This document shows, one piece after another, positions 46,571 to 56,358 of a stretch of 64,000 nt of DNA. How positions within the stretch are numbered: the stretch's first letter is position 1; each line of letters opens with the position of its first letter. Location of the stretch: positions 48,413-112,412 of the forward strand of contig NZ_PYNW01000014.1 in the NCBI RefSeq assembly GCF_003026105.1, read 5' to 3'. The DNA is from Photobacterium sp. GB-56. Its GTDB lineage: Bacteria > Pseudomonadota > Gammaproteobacteria > Enterobacterales > Vibrionaceae. The notes beneath the pieces were generated by a model, which saw only the letters and a program-made list of their open reading frames with translations, did no database searches and had not been told where the DNA came from. The translations under genes were made by a program, and so were the position numbers.

Positions 46571-47707
46571 TTAGAAAACGCGATTGCCTTGTCGCCATAC
46601 TTGTTGAATCACGGCTTGATTGGCTTTACGACCCACAAGCATTAAGTCAGCTCTCAACCCTTCTTTTACAGCCCCTCTATCCGTCAAGTTGAGTGCCGCC
46701 GCTGGATTAGCCGTTGCTAGGCGCGTCGCTGATGCTAAATCAAGCGCGTTACGTTCATCGCTTGCTAACTCAAAAACGGCATCAAGCAAACTGCTAGGAA
46801 AGTAATCAGACGACAGCGCATCCAATACACCCAGTGTTGCTAATTCATGTGCAGCAATATTTCCTGAGTGCGAGCCACCGCGTACAACGTTTGGTGCTCC
46901 CATCATCACTTTTAATCCAAGCTCATGAGAGCGTTGAGCGGCTTCAACCGTCGTCGGAAACTCAGCTAATACCATTCCTAATGAATGTGATTCTTCGACG
47001 TGTGCAGACGTTGCATCATCATGACTCGCTAAAGGTATGTGTTTTTCACGACACAATTTGGCTATCGCTTTTCGATTAACACCTGACCACTGTAAAGACT
47101 GAGCTCGCTGGTATTGCTCAAACTCTGCCATTTGTTGATCACTTAGGTTGTATTTACCTTGGTAGTACTCATTGTATTTGTTGATATTGACAAACTGACG
47201 TTGACCGGGAGAATGATCCATTAACGACACCATGTGGATCTGCTCTAAGTCGAGATATTTTTCTGCCAATTCCACTGTCGCTGAATGCGGTAACTCACAT
47301 CGTATATGCACAAAATGCTCGGCCCTATTTAACCCCAACTTGCCACTTTCGATAATGGTATCAATCATTTTGTCGAGGTTTTCCTGTCGGTGTCCTCCAT
47401 CACGCACATCACCAACCGCAATTGCATCTAAAACAGTCGTGATACCAGAGCCAATTAACTGAGCGTCATGCGCTGCCATTGCAGATAATGCAGGCCAATT
47501 GACTTTCGGTCTTGGGGTAAAGTATTTTTCTAAATTATCGGTATGAAGCTCAATCAGGCCCGGCATTAAGAAACTTTGATTTGCATTAATCGCTTCTGGT
47601 CGCTGGCTACTTGAGTCCGACATTGACCGAATCAAACCCTCCTTGACTTCAATCGAACCATTAATAACTTCATTTTCCAATACCAGTTGTACGTTGGTAA
47701 TAATCAT
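46571..47707 (-). CDS. phnM: C-P lyase pathway triphosphate diphosphatase
   Basis: 379 residues, amidohydrolase fold. Cleaves diphosphate from the phosphonate-ribose triphosphate. The metal motif is in GLIELHTDNLEKYF (about 53-66), and downstream HDD and the conserved SDYFPSSL occur. The ATG at 47707 (MIITNVQLVLENE) is best spaced from AAGGA; the ATG immediately upstream at 47710 is also possible and a longer frame to 47737 is not supported. It lies 13 bases after phnL. Confidence 0.93.
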   Translation of the reverse strand: MIITNVQLVLENEVINGSIEVKEGLIRSMSDSSSQRPEAINANQSFLMPGLIELHTDNLEKYFTPRPKVNWPALSAMAAHDAQLIGSGITTVLDAIAVGDVRDGGHRQENLDKMIDTIIESGKLGLNRAEHFVHIRCELPHSATVELAEKYLDLEQIHMVSLMDHSPGQRQFVNINKYNEYYQGKYNLSDQQMAEFEQYQRAQSLQWSGVNRKAIAKLCREKHIPLASHDDATSAHVEESHSLGMVLAEFPTTVEAAQRSHELGLKVMMGAPNVVRGGSHSGNIAAHELATLGVLDALSSDYFPSSLLDAVFELASDERNALDLASATRLATANPAAALNLTDRGAVKEGLRADLMLVGRKANQAVIQQVWRQGNRVF

Positions 47708-47720
47708 CATGGCTTCCTTT

Positions 47721-48455
47721 CTAATGATCAATTTCACTCAATTGTGCCGTGGACATATCGTAAATTTTATCCGCTACGCGTTTACGAACTGACTCATCGT
47801 GGAAAATACCAACAATCGCGGCACCACGATGCTTAGCTTCTGAAATTAACTCGACAACAACTTGGCAGTTTTTCTCGTCCAATGACGCGGTAGGCTCATC
47901 AAGTAAGAGAATTGGCGATTCAACAATAAACCCTCGAGCGATATTAACGCGTTGCTGCTCTCCACCAGAAAACGTCGCAGGGGCAAGATGCCAAAGTGCT
48001 TCAGGTACATTTAACCGACGAAGCAGAACTTGTGCTTTTTCACGCGCCTTGTCTTTATCAACTCCTAAATCAATCAAAGGCTGGCTGACCACATCTAATG
48101 CACTGATACGAGGAATAACCCGTAAAAATTGACTCACCCAACCTACGGTATGCTTTCTTACCTCAAGAATCGATTTAGGTGTCGTATTGGCGAGATCTAC
48201 CCAGTCATTATTATTTCGATTTTTGCGAACAAGAATGTGCCCATCATCGACTAAATAATTGGCGTAGAGCGCTTTAAGAAGGGTACTTTTACCCGAGCCT
48301 GAGTGCCCAAGTAACACCACGCATTCACCGCTTTCCACCTGAAAACTGCTGTTATCAAGAACAGGTATTCGCGCGCTACTTTGATTATGCAATACGAACG
48401 TTTTGCTGATATTTTCAACCCGAAGCATTACTTTGTTATTGTGAGTATTCATCAT
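47721..48455 (-). CDS. phnL: C-P lyase complex ATP-binding subunit PhnL
   Basis: 244 residues, ABC-type ATPase without membrane partner. Walker [10 protein letters not shown] (about 54-62), signature FSGGEQQRV (about 165-173), Walker [10 protein letters not shown] (about 187-195). PhnL helps transfer ribose triphosphate onto the phosphonate with PhnGHI. AAGGATAAG upstream. Five bases separate it from phnK. Distinguished from PhnK by its position and the [11 protein letters not shown]-terminus. Confidence 0.92.
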   Translation of the reverse strand: MMNTHNNKVMLRVENISKTFVLHNQSSARIPVLDNSSFQVESGECVVLLGHSGSGKSTLLKALYANYLVDDGHILVRKNRNNNDWVDLANTTPKSILEVRKHTVGWVSQFLRVIPRISALDVVSQPLIDLGVDKDKAREKAQVLLRRLNVPEALWHLAPATFSGGEQQRVNIARGFIVESPILLLDEPTASLDEKNCQVVVELISEAKHRGAAIVGIFHDESVRKRVADKIYDMSTAQLSEIDH

Positions 48456-48460
48456 GCTTC

Positions 48461-49294
48461 TTATCCTTGTAATACCGATGAAACGAGTAATTGCGTGTAA
48501 GGATGCTGTGGATCATCTAATACTTGATCAGTTAACCCCGTTTCAACAATGCGGCTTTCTTTCATCACGATTAATCGATGAGCAAGCAAACGAGCAACGG
48601 CAAGATCATGCGTTACAATGACGACAGACAACCCTAAATCAACAACTAGATTTCTAATTAAATCAAGAAGTCGGGCTTGTACCGATACATCTAGTCCACC
48701 GGTTGGTTCATCCATAAATACCAACTTTGGATGCGTCACTAAATTTCGTGCGATTTGTAACCGTTGTTGCATACCGCCAGAGAACGTAATAGGCATATCA
48801 TCAATGCGGTCTAAGGGGATTTCAACTTGTCCAAGCCAATCAATCGCTTGTGCTCTAATATCCCCGTAATGTCTGTTACCAACAGCCATTAAACGCTCGC
48901 CAATATTGCCACCAGCAGACACGCTAGAACGAAGACCGTCCATAGGATGCTGATGGACCACTCCCCACTCTGTGCGCAACAAACGACGACGTTCACTTTC
49001 AGACAAACCAAACAAGCTAACACTATGATTGGTGTCAATTTGATACTGAACATCGCCACTATCAGGTACTTCACGACCGGATAAAACGCGGAGTAAGGTA
49101 CTTTTTCCCGAACCTGATTCCCCAACGATCCCCAGTACTTCACCTGGCCAAAGTTCAAAATCGATCTCTTGGCAGCCTTTCTCAGCTTGATACAATTTCG
49201 TCAGCTGCGTCACTTTAAGCAGAGGTTGTAATTCCTCAACGGTTTGATTAACAACCGTCTCATTCCGACTTTTTTCAACATCCATTAAAGACAC
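48461..49294 (-). CDS. phnK: C-P lyase complex ATP-binding subunit PhnK
   Basis: 277 residues. ABC ATPase that docks on the PhnGHIJ core. Walker [10 protein letters not shown] (about 56-64), signature FSGGMQQRL, Walker [13 protein letters not shown]. It starts with a GTG at 49294, well spaced from AAGGAG, so its start overlaps phnJ by 10 bases. The ~22-residue N-terminal extension before the ABC core is polar and longer than in E. coli PhnK (252 residues). Confidence 0.93.
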   Translation of the reverse strand: MSLMDVEKSRNETVVNQTVEELQPLLKVTQLTKLYQAEKGCQEIDFELWPGEVLGIVGESGSGKSTLLRVLSGREVPDSGDVQYQIDTNHSVSLFGLSESERRRLLRTEWGVVHQHPMDGLRSSVSAGGNIGERLMAVGNRHYGDIRAQAIDWLGQVEIPLDRIDDMPITFSGGMQQRLQIARNLVTHPKLVFMDEPTGGLDVSVQARLLDLIRNLVVDLGLSVVIVTHDLAVARLLAHRLIVMKESRIVETGLTDQVLDDPQHPYTQLLVSSVLQG

Positions 49295-50163
49295 AATGTC
49301 GTCTCCTTACTCTTTTGAAGCGCTTGTTGTTCACGGCAATAATCCGTATCTGAACAGACAAACATTCTCCCTCCTTGATCGTCGGTTACGACTTCGTCTA
49401 AGAAGCTATCCGTCGAGCCACAAATACTGCATGGTTCATCCCATTGCTGAATTTCAAAAGGGTAGTCATCAAAATCGAGGCTTTTCACATCGGTATAAGG
49501 TGGAATGGCATAAATACGTTTTTCTCGGCCAGCCCCAAACAGTTGTAGAGCTGGCATTTGATGCATTTTAGGATTATCGAATTTGGGGATCGGAGAAGGA
49601 TCAGTAATATATCGACCATTCACTTCAACAGGGTAAGCGTAAGACGTTGAAATATGTCCATATCGTGCAATGTCTTCATACAGTTTTACATGCATCACAC
49701 CATATTCTTCCAGTTCATGCATTTTCCGTGTTTCTGTTTCACGTGGCTCGATAAAACGTAATGGTTCAGGGATCGGGACTTGATATATCAAGATCTGCCC
49801 GTCATTCAACGGTTTCTCAGGAATGCGATGACGTGTTTGAATTAAGCTCGCATCACTGGTTTTTTCGGTCGTTTTAACCGCTGCCACTTTTTTAAAAAAC
49901 TGGCGAATAGAAACAGCATTGGTCGTATCGTCAGCGCCCTGATCAATCACTTTAAGCACATCTTGCTGTCCGATTATCGCCGCTGTGATTTGAATACCTC
50001 CCGTACCCCAGCCATAAGGCATCGGCATTTCTCGGCCACCAAACGGAACTTGATAACCCGGTATCGCAATCGCTTTTAGCAGTGCTCGACGTATCATCCT
50101 TTTCGTCTGCTCATCTAAGTAGCCATAGTTGTAGCCACCGGTTTGGTTTGAATCAAACATCAT
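49285..50163 (-). CDS. phnJ: C-P lyase catalytic radical SAM subunit
   Basis: 292 residues. Cleaves the carbon-phosphorus bond using a 4Fe-4S cluster and SAM. Cysteines 245, 248, 270 and 276 keep the C-x2-C-x21-C-x5-C spacing of E. coli PhnJ, and the glycine near residue 36 (IAIPGYQVPFGG) corresponds to the glycyl-radical residue. The ATG at 50163 follows GAGG; a frame to 50202 adds unsupported residues. It overlaps phnI by 11 bases and phnK by 10 bases. Confidence 0.95.
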   Translation of the reverse strand: MMFDSNQTGGYNYGYLDEQTKRMIRRALLKAIAIPGYQVPFGGREMPMPYGWGTGGIQITAAIIGQQDVLKVIDQGADDTTNAVSIRQFFKKVAAVKTTEKTSDASLIQTRHRIPEKPLNDGQILIYQVPIPEPLRFIEPRETETRKMHELEEYGVMHVKLYEDIARYGHISTSYAYPVEVNGRYITDPSPIPKFDNPKMHQMPALQLFGAGREKRIYAIPPYTDVKSLDFDDYPFEIQQWDEPCSICGSTDSFLDEVVTDDQGGRMFVCSDTDYCREQQALQKSKETTLCL

Positions 50164-51286
50164 GAAGGCCCTCTTTGATAATTTCACTCTGTTGCTCGTC
50201 ATACTCTTTTTGTAGTTTTCGAATCAATTCAAGCTCAGATTGAAAATCAACATAGTGAGGAAGTTTCAAATGGCTAACAAAACCGGAGGCTTCAACATTA
50301 TCGCCATGTGACAGAACAAATTCTTCGTCCTGAGCGGGGCCTTGTGGCTTTTCATCGTACTCTTTATGTTGTAGTGAACGATCAACAAGTGCCATCGACA
50401 TCGCTTTGCGTTCTGAAAAGCCAAAGCTAATTCCATACCCTCGGGTAAATTTGGCTTTTTCAGTCTTACTCCCTGTAAATGCGTTTATCATTTGACACTC
50501 TGTCAATTCGATATCGCCAATTTCGACAGCAAAGCCTAATTCTTCAGGAATAATTTCTAATGTCACTTGGCCTGAACGGATCTCACCTGCGAAAGGATGA
50601 TTGCGTCCATAACCGCGTTGTGTCGAATACCCCAGCGCAAGTAAAAACCCTTCATCACATCGTGATAATTGTTGTAATCTTGCGCTTCGATTAGCAGGAT
50701 AAGCAGGTGGGGTTACGGTTATATCTTCCGGTAATTTCCCGTTATCTGACTCTTGTACTGCCAACTCTAATTTCTCTAAAATTTGCAGGACTTGGGGGCT
50801 TAACGCTGGTGTTTCAGTGTTATTCAGCGGCTGTTCTCTATCATCACTTTCGCTACAGATATGCGCCTGTTCACCGCCTTCTGCCAGTAGCGTGAAATCA
50901 AGTAAACGGTGGGTATAATCGTAAGTTGGCCCCAGTATCTGCCCCCCAGGGAGATCTTTATAAGCCGCTGAAATTCGACGCTCAATACGCATACTTTCGG
51001 TTTGTAACGGCTCAGTAACAGCAAATCTTGGCAGTGTTGTGCGATAAGCTCGAAGTAAAAATATCGCCTCAATTAAATCGCCTCCGGCCTGTTTAATGGC
51101 AAGGGCTGCCAACTCTTTATCGTAAACACTGCCTTCTGTCATCACTCTGTCTGTTGCGCCAGCTAACTGTTCAGCTATCTGAGCGACCTCAAGTGGTTGT
51201 TGCGAGGTTGGACCGCGACGTTTTTTCTCTTGAAGCCGATGTGCGGCGGCAATGGCTTTTTCCCCACCTTTTACAGCAACGTACAT
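50153..51286 (-). CDS. phnI: C-P lyase core subunit PhnI
   Basis: 377 residues, starting with the family hallmark MYVAVKGGEKAI. PhnI, with PhnG, PhnH and PhnL, displaces adenine from ATP and attaches the phosphonate to ribose triphosphate. The C-terminal half has HVKH-like conserved blocks (LPHYVDFQSELELI). The length matches E. coli PhnI (354) with an extra internal stretch near 170-200. Overlaps phnH by 16 bases and phnJ by 11. Confidence 0.95.
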   Translation of the reverse strand: MYVAVKGGEKAIAAAHRLQEKKRRGPTSQQPLEVAQIAEQLAGATDRVMTEGSVYDKELAALAIKQAGGDLIEAIFLLRAYRTTLPRFAVTEPLQTESMRIERRISAAYKDLPGGQILGPTYDYTHRLLDFTLLAEGGEQAHICSESDDREQPLNNTETPALSPQVLQILEKLELAVQESDNGKLPEDITVTPPAYPANRSARLQQLSRCDEGFLLALGYSTQRGYGRNHPFAGEIRSGQVTLEIIPEELGFAVEIGDIELTECQMINAFTGSKTEKAKFTRGYGISFGFSERKAMSMALVDRSLQHKEYDEKPQGPAQDEEFVLSHGDNVEASGFVSHLKLPHYVDFQSELELIRKLQKEYDEQQSEIIKEGLHDV

Positions 51287-51888
51287 AGCGTATCCTCTTT
51301 ATTATTTAATCGAATTTGCGTTGTTCTAGGTAGCGCCATAACTTGGCGACCACTTGTTAAATAAAGATCCACGCCATGCGGAAATACCCCTCGCCCATTC
51401 AATACCGCGGCAAGTAATTCGCTTGATAATCCATTGATATAGGCCGTGTTTTTTCCTTGAATACCGGGGCCTGTCAGCGACAGCTCAATACCAGATTGTA
51501 ACGAGTCCACTTCTATAATGAGGGAGGCGCTTTTGTCTGGATAATTCTCTTCGCCTTTAGAAAAACCGTTTAACGTTGTTATTTCGTTACCTGCTAACAA
51601 CCCGAAATCGGCGTGCTCTCTTATTTGTGTTAAAGAAGCGGCACAATGAAAACGGACATTCTCAATGAAAGACGGATCATTTAAATAGTGCGAAGACATA
51701 AATACTTGCGTCGAGTTATCCACCAGAGTAAGCATTAACTGTGTTGCGGCTTTGCTAACACCACCAAAGCGAACATCACTTGGTAATTCAACCACGAGAC
51801 CAGGTTTAGCCATTGCGTCCATTAATAAACGAAAAGTCTGCTGAGCGTCATGAACTGGACAATCAAATCCTTTTACTAGCTGGCTCAT
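51271..51888 (-). CDS. phnH: C-P lyase core subunit PhnH
   Basis: 205 residues, a PLP-fold-like structural subunit of PhnGHIJ. The N-terminus has GFDCPVHDAQQTFRLLMDAMAKPG, a family signature (from residue 8), and the C-terminus FPHGVDLYLTSG. Overlaps phnG by 4 bases (ATGA) and phnI by 16, so production is stoichiometrically coupled. Confidence 0.94.
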   Translation of the reverse strand: MSQLVKGFDCPVHDAQQTFRLLMDAMAKPGLVVELPSDVRFGGVSKAATQLMLTLVDNSTQVFMSSHYLNDPSFIENVRFHCAASLTQIREHADFGLLAGNEITTLNGFSKGEENYPDKSASLIIEVDSLQSGIELSLTGPGIQGKNTAYINGLSSELLAAVLNGRGVFPHGVDLYLTSGRQVMALPRTTQIRLNNKEDTLCTLL

Positions 51889-52337
51889 TCATCTTCTCCT
51901 CTCACCATGGTGAAAAAGTCCACCTTGCTGGCGGAAACCTGTTTAGCCCGAGACTGTTCTTGCTTCACAATGTCGGCATTTAACGGGTTAATGAGACGAT
52001 GATGCAGATCGCTTTGCATCGATGTTTGCATTAGGGCATCAATCACAGCCGCTATCTCAGAGTGAGATTTATCACGACCTGTGATGTAGCTATACCCTAG
52101 CTCTCCACTATCAAGTTGGATCACTGTTCGCGTCATCGTAACGTCACCGATATTAAACTGGCTCCCTGTTGAACCCATTCTTGCGCGAACTTGGGCTAGA
52201 CCAATCTCAGGTTCTCGAACAAAGTGATAACTCGGATCTAAACCAAGTTGCTGCCAACCGTTAGCTAAGGCACGATGATCGCATCGAGCTAACACAGCCA
52301 TCCACTTTTGTCGTTGCGTTCTTTGTTCCGTTTCCAT
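51885..52337 (-). CDS. phnG: C-P lyase core subunit PhnG
   Basis: 150 residues. Small subunit with the typical start RQKWMAVLARCDHRAL (about 9-24) and GELGYSYITGRDKSHSEI. Forms the stable core with PhnH, PhnI and PhnJ. Its ATG abuts the phnF stop with no gap, and its end overlaps phnH by 4 bases. Confidence 0.94.
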   Translation of the reverse strand: METEQRTQRQKWMAVLARCDHRALANGWQQLGLDPSYHFVREPEIGLAQVRARMGSTGSQFNIGDVTMTRTVIQLDSGELGYSYITGRDKSHSEIAAVIDALMQTSMQSDLHHRLINPLNADIVKQEQSRAKQVSASKVDFFTMVRGEDE

Positions 52338-53033
52338 TTAGTGCTCCAAAACAATTTCAACCAAATCCGATCGCGTATGTGAAGATGAAAACTCCACGAT
52401 CCGATCAGTGCCCTTTAAGGCATTGGTGGTTTTAAATGCCATAACTGGCGTTTTGCTAGGAAGTTGTAGTAGACGACAATCCGTTTTGGTGGGCATAACG
52501 GCCCTCAACCGCGTCGAACGTCTCGTCAGTTGAACGTCTAGTTTGTCTCTCAAATAGTGATGAAGCGATCCCACTTCAAAATGTTTTACAGCAGGCCACC
52601 AGTTCACATCAGAGAGGTAATGGTCAATCACACTGGCTGGTACACCATCAATTTTTCTTAATGTGGTGAGTTTAATAATCGATGACTCAGGTAAGACACC
52701 AAAGAGAGCTGCCACCTTGTCGTTTGCACGAGTTAAACCTCGTTCGATCACTCGACTCGTTGGTAAACTGCCCTGCTCCAACAAATTATCAGTAAAATGC
52801 GCCCCGGCATGTAATGGGTACTCGAATGGTTGGCTAACCACCATATTGCCTCGTCCTTGTTGGCGTTCGATCATCCCATTAAACACCAGCTCATCTATCG
52901 CACGACGCACGGTATGACGATTTACATTAAACCGTTTAGCAAGTACTGATTCTGATGGTAAATAGTCACCGGCTTGAAAATAGCGGCGAACATCCTCTTC
53001 TAAGTGTTTCGCAATATTCAAATACACTCTCAT
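52338..53033 (-). CDS. phnF: GntR-family repressor PhnF
   Basis: 231 residues. An N-terminal winged helix (LPSESVLAKRFNVNRHTVRRAIDEL, about 24-48) and a C-terminal UTRA ligand domain place it in the HutC subfamily. Two ATGs precede the coding frame (53036 and 53033); the second is better spaced from GAGAG. Directly upstream lies a TTATCTAGAC-type element that is repeated in front of phnC, so PhnF probably regulates both the operon and itself. The ligand is probably a phosphonate pathway intermediate. Confidence 0.9.
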   Translation of the reverse strand: MRVYLNIAKHLEEDVRRYFQAGDYLPSESVLAKRFNVNRHTVRRAIDELVFNGMIERQQGRGNMVVSQPFEYPLHAGAHFTDNLLEQGSLPTSRVIERGLTRANDKVAALFGVLPESSIIKLTTLRKIDGVPASVIDHYLSDVNWWPAVKHFEVGSLHHYLRDKLDVQLTRRSTRLRAVMPTKTDCRLLQLPSKTPVMAFKTTNALKGTDRIVEFSSSHTRSDLVEIVLEH

Positions 53034-53060
53034 CATCAATCTCTCAGCATCACGGGTGAC

Positions 53061-53076
53061 TTATCTAGACAAGTTA
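53061..53076. promoter_or_regulatory. putative PhnF operator before phnF
   Basis: TTATCTAGACAAGTTA, whose core TTATCTAGACAA is a near-perfect palindrome of HutC/GntR type. An identical 16-mer occurs in inverse orientation upstream of phnC. Confidence 0.65.
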
Positions 53077-53085
53077 TGAAAAATA

Positions 53086-53874
53086 TTAAATAAACATTTT
53101 TCGGATATGTTGTGAGGCAAAATCAATCAAACTCACAGTGACAATGACGATCAACATAATGCAAGCGGTCTGTTGGAACTGAAAACCTCTTATCGCTTCC
53201 CATAACAGAACCCCTATACCACCAGCACCCACCATGCCTACCACAGTGGCCGAACGAACGTTCGACTCAAGCCGATATAACGTAAAAGAAATCCAAAGCG
53301 GTAATACTTGAGGAAGAACACCATATAAAATCTCTTCAATTTTATTGGCACCTGTCGCACGAACGCCTTCTACTGGGCCAATATCAATCGCTTCGACCGC
53401 TTCAGAAAACAGTTTTGCAAGTACCCCTGTGGTATGTACAAATAACGCAAGTACGCCGGCAAAAGGTCCTAACCCAACAGCAACAACAAATAGCATTGCA
53501 AATACCATTTCATTAATGGCTCGAGCAGAATCCATCAAGCGGCGCATTGGCTGATATATCCACCAAGGGGCTATATTTTCTGAGCACATCAATCCAAATG
53601 GGATGGAAATAACGACGGCTAATATCGTCCCCCACAATGCAATTTGTATCGTTATCAAGGTCTCTTCGAGGTAAAGTTTCCAGTAAGTAAAATCTGGCGG
53701 GAAAAAATCCGCCCCTAGCTCAATCATGTTTCCAGAATCTTTTATTAATTGAACTGGATTTATTTCTGCACCTTGCCAAGACCAAGCAAGAACAAACGCA
53801 ACCAATAACATGATTGCAAAGCGCTTCCATTGAGAAGTGGGACCCATTGGGATATTTTGAGTTGAACTGCTCAT
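53086..53874 (-). CDS. phnE: phosphonate ABC transporter permease
   Basis: 262 residues with about six transmembrane segments and the binding-protein-dependent permease EAA loop ([24 protein letters not shown], about 165-188). Imports phosphonates with PhnC and PhnD. A single permease gene, as in E. coli K-type phnE when intact (259 residues). Gaps of 69 bases to phnD and 46 bases to phnF are the largest in the operon. Confidence 0.94.
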   Translation of the reverse strand: MSSSTQNIPMGPTSQWKRFAIMLLVAFVLAWSWQGAEINPVQLIKDSGNMIELGADFFPPDFTYWKLYLEETLITIQIALWGTILAVVISIPFGLMCSENIAPWWIYQPMRRLMDSARAINEMVFAMLFVVAVGLGPFAGVLALFVHTTGVLAKLFSEAVEAIDIGPVEGVRATGANKIEEILYGVLPQVLPLWISFTLYRLESNVRSATVVGMVGAGGIGVLLWEAIRGFQFQQTACIMLIVIVTVSLIDFASQHIRKMFI

Positions 53875-53943
53875 TGCATCTATCCATTAAAAACTGTGTG
53901 GCAGCAAAGGGCTGGAAAACTCGCGCCTCCAGCCCATGCGACG

Positions 53944-54939
53944 CTATTCCATTGCTTCAAGAGCACTCATTTGGCGGTTTAGAACAGCAAGCTTACTCTT
54001 CGCTGATTCTAATTTTGACGCTTGCTCTTTGGTTAAACTTGTTTGTTTATTCAAGCTATTTAACTGTTTAAAGAGCGCTAGCTGGCGAATGGGTAGCAGC
54101 TGTAAGTCACTCGATGGTTTAAAAGGAGCCCAACCGAGTTCTTTTAGAACGGCTAGCTCTTTCTCATCACCAGAAGTACCGTAATCCATGAAAAAACTGT
54201 AAATTTCATTTTTTGCTGAATCAGGGAGATTTTTACGCCACACAATAGGATCGGATGGAATCAGTGGTGACTGCCAAATCACTTTGATATTGGCAAACTT
54301 TTCTGGATTGGTAAGCTCGAAACGGCGCATGCTTTCGGTATTATTCGTCGCTACATCCACTTGCTGATTTGCAACAGCAAAGAGATTCACTTCATGACTA
54401 GAATTCAACGTGCGCTTAAACTCTGACGGTTGAATGTTATTTTTTGCAAAAACATAGTATGACGGTACAAGAAAACCTGATGTTGAATTGGGATCGCCAT
54501 TACCAAACGCGAGCTCCGAACGCTGAGAAATCATGTCTTCAACACTGTTAATTGGGCTGTCTTTATGGGTGATCAATAAACTCCAGTAACCAGGATTACC
54601 TTCGGAGTCTACCGTTTGCGCGAAAACCTCGCCCCCAGCTCGGTCAACCGCTTCCATCGCTGATTTGTTACCAAACCAAGCGACATCAACTTTATCGAAA
54701 CGCATACCTTGAATAATGCCTGCATAATCTGGCGCAAAATACGCTTTCACTTCCATGCCCAGCTTATCACTCATATCTTTTAGGAACGGGTCCCACACTG
54801 TTTTGAGATTTTGCTGTGATTCAGTCGAAATAATACCGAAATTAAGCGATTCCAATTGCTCTTCAGCAGAAACGGGGATCGCTGTTGCAGCTGTAAGTAG
54901 TCCAAGACTACAAACCATCGTCTTTAGTGCTCGTAACAT
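53944..54939 (-). CDS. phnD: phosphonate-binding periplasmic protein
   Basis: 331 residues. The ATG at 54939 has AAAGGA 9 bases upstream and gives a signal peptide cut after IPVSA (about 24). The mature chain opens FGIISTESQQNLKTVW, as in PhnD, and has MRFDKVDVAWFGNKSAMEAV and the SGFLVPSYYVF ligand segments. It captures phosphonates such as 2-aminoethylphosphonate. The open frame upstream to 55077 overlaps phnC and is not used. Confidence 0.95.
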   Translation of the reverse strand: MLRALKTMVCSLGLLTAATAIPVSAEEQLESLNFGIISTESQQNLKTVWDPFLKDMSDKLGMEVKAYFAPDYAGIIQGMRFDKVDVAWFGNKSAMEAVDRAGGEVFAQTVDSEGNPGYWSLLITHKDSPINSVEDMISQRSELAFGNGDPNSTSGFLVPSYYVFAKNNIQPSEFKRTLNSSHEVNLFAVANQQVDVATNNTESMRRFELTNPEKFANIKVIWQSPLIPSDPIVWRKNLPDSAKNEIYSFFMDYGTSGDEKELAVLKELGWAPFKPSSDLQLLPIRQLALFKQLNSLNKQTSLTKEQASKLESAKSKLAVLNRQMSALEAME

Positions 54940-54958
54940 CTTCAATATCCTTTGTGTG

Positions 54959-55780
54959 TTAACGTAGTAAAGGGGTGGAATGGGTTTGTGGTAGAGGTTC
55001 ACTCTCATCAATATTGACTTTGGGTTGATAGCTATAGAGCTGTTCAAGCTCTTGTTGGCTGATGCTTGCGCTTTCACCTTGATAAAAGACTTTGCCTTCT
55101 TTTAACGCGATGACATGTTTACAATATTTAAGGGCATGCTCGACTTGGTGCAAAGTAACAACCACAGGAATCCCTTCCCGCTGGTTAATGTCTGTCAGTA
55201 ATTCCATCACAATACGAGAAGACTCTGGATCTAATGAAGCAATGGGTTCATCAGCGAAAATGATCTTCGCTTTTTGCATCAAGGCACGAGCGATGGCTAC
55301 ACGTTGTTGCTGCCCACCAGAAAGAGTCGAAACACGTTGATAGGCAAAATCACTCATCCCAACTCGCTCTAAAGCAGCTAACGCTTGCTGTTTTTGCTCT
55401 ACACTGAATCGACCACTTAAAGTACGCCACAACGGTGTATGGCTCATGGCACCAATTAATACGTTAGTTAGGACAGTGAGGCGATTAACAAGGTTGAATT
55501 GTTGAAAAATGTACCCCGCTTGGGCGCGTCTTTGTCGAATATCAACCGTTGCACGACCATGCGCTTGGACCACTTCACCTAAAACACGGATCTCACTGTT
55601 TTGATCTTTATCGCCATAGACTAAGCCACTTAAATGGCGCATTAATGTTGATTTACCCGATCCCGAAGGGCCTAAGAGCGCCGTCATTTCTTTATGATGA
55701 ATACTGAAATCGATCCCATCTAAAGCTTTTTTATTTCCAAACGTTTTTGTCAACGCTTTGACTTCAATAATGTTATCCAT
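54959..55780 (-). CDS. phnC: phosphonate ABC transporter ATPase
   Basis: 273 residues. Walker A GPSGSGKST (about 36-44), signature LSGGQQQRV (about 154-162), Walker B IIFADEPIASLD (about 174-185). First gene of the operon; a 5'-ACTAGGA sequence sits before the ATG. About 20 bases separate it from phnD. The C-terminal end is 10 residues longer than in E. coli. Upstream are a weak Pho-box-like element and two putative PhnF operators. Confidence 0.95.
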   Translation of the reverse strand: MDNIIEVKALTKTFGNKKALDGIDFSIHHKEMTALLGPSGSGKSTLMRHLSGLVYGDKDQNSEIRVLGEVVQAHGRATVDIRQRRAQAGYIFQQFNLVNRLTVLTNVLIGAMSHTPLWRTLSGRFSVEQKQQALAALERVGMSDFAYQRVSTLSGGQQQRVAIARALMQKAKIIFADEPIASLDPESSRIVMELLTDINQREGIPVVVTLHQVEHALKYCKHVIALKEGKVFYQGESASISQQELEQLYSYQPKVNIDESEPLPQTHSTPLLR

Positions 55781-55848
55781 GCTATTGAGTCCTAGTTAAA
55801 TAATGCTCATAGCGTGGCAATTTTTTGTGTCGCTTTTATAAAAAAAAC

Positions 55849-55866
55849 ATTTCAGGAATGTGGCAG
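55849..55866 (-). promoter_or_regulatory. weak Pho-box-like element upstream of phnC
   Basis: On the minus strand CTGCCAC, four bases, CTGAAAT: two heptamers at 11-base spacing resembling CTGTCAT repeats (10 of 14 positions by my count). It lies about 70-85 bases upstream of the phnC ATG. Confidence 0.35.
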
Positions 55867-55927
55867 AAAAGCGCATTCAAAAAAGGTATAGCAGGTAAGA
55901 TTCAAGCAGAATAAAGGAGCAGAGAGA

Positions 55928-55961
55928 TTATCTAGACGAGAGCACTAACTTGTCTAGATAA
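55928..55961. promoter_or_regulatory. paired putative PhnF operators upstream of phnC
   Basis: TTATCTAGAC and GTCTAGATAA form a perfect 10-bp inverted repeat separated by 14 bases. The right-hand copy extends to TAACTTGTCTAGATAA, the exact reverse complement of the element before phnF. About 150-180 bases upstream of the phnC ATG. Confidence 0.7.
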
Positions 55962-56160
55962 CGCCTTAATGAAAAGTTAATAAATGAATCAATAGCGCGG
56001 CTATATATAATAGAAAATAAAATAGCCTTTAGATTTCATTGTATTTAACCCATAAACAAAATATACTTTTTAGGTATTATCTTGAATTTAAGTTCTATAT
56101 AATCATAAGGTTGATCATATTTCTATTATAATAAGCAATATCTAAAGTAAGGCGTCTGAA

Positions 56161-56358
56161 TTGAAAAAAGTAATAACGCTAACCACATTAATATTGGTGT
56201 TAATGGGTTGCAGTAGCCATAGTGAAAAAGACTCAGTAAGCGATAATGAGCATTGTGTTCTCGTGAGTAACCCTGCACTAATGAGCAATGATAATGGAAA
56301 TTGTACTAAATTCGACTTTAGAGCATTTTTTGAAGAAAGAAATAAAGATAAAGGATAA
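56161..56358 (+). CDS. small lipoprotein
   Basis: 65 residues starting at a TTG (56161) with TAAGG 8 bases upstream. Lipobox LMGC puts the lipidated cysteine at 17; the mature ~48 residues are polar with two more cysteines (EHCVLV, GNCTKF) that could form a disulfide. Function unknown. Divergent from phnC. The end of the frame (KDKG) is inside a heptamer repeat. Confidence 0.65.
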   Translation: MKKVITLTTLILVLMGCSSHSEKDSVSDNEHCVLVSNPALMSNDNGNCTKFDFRAFFEERNKDKG

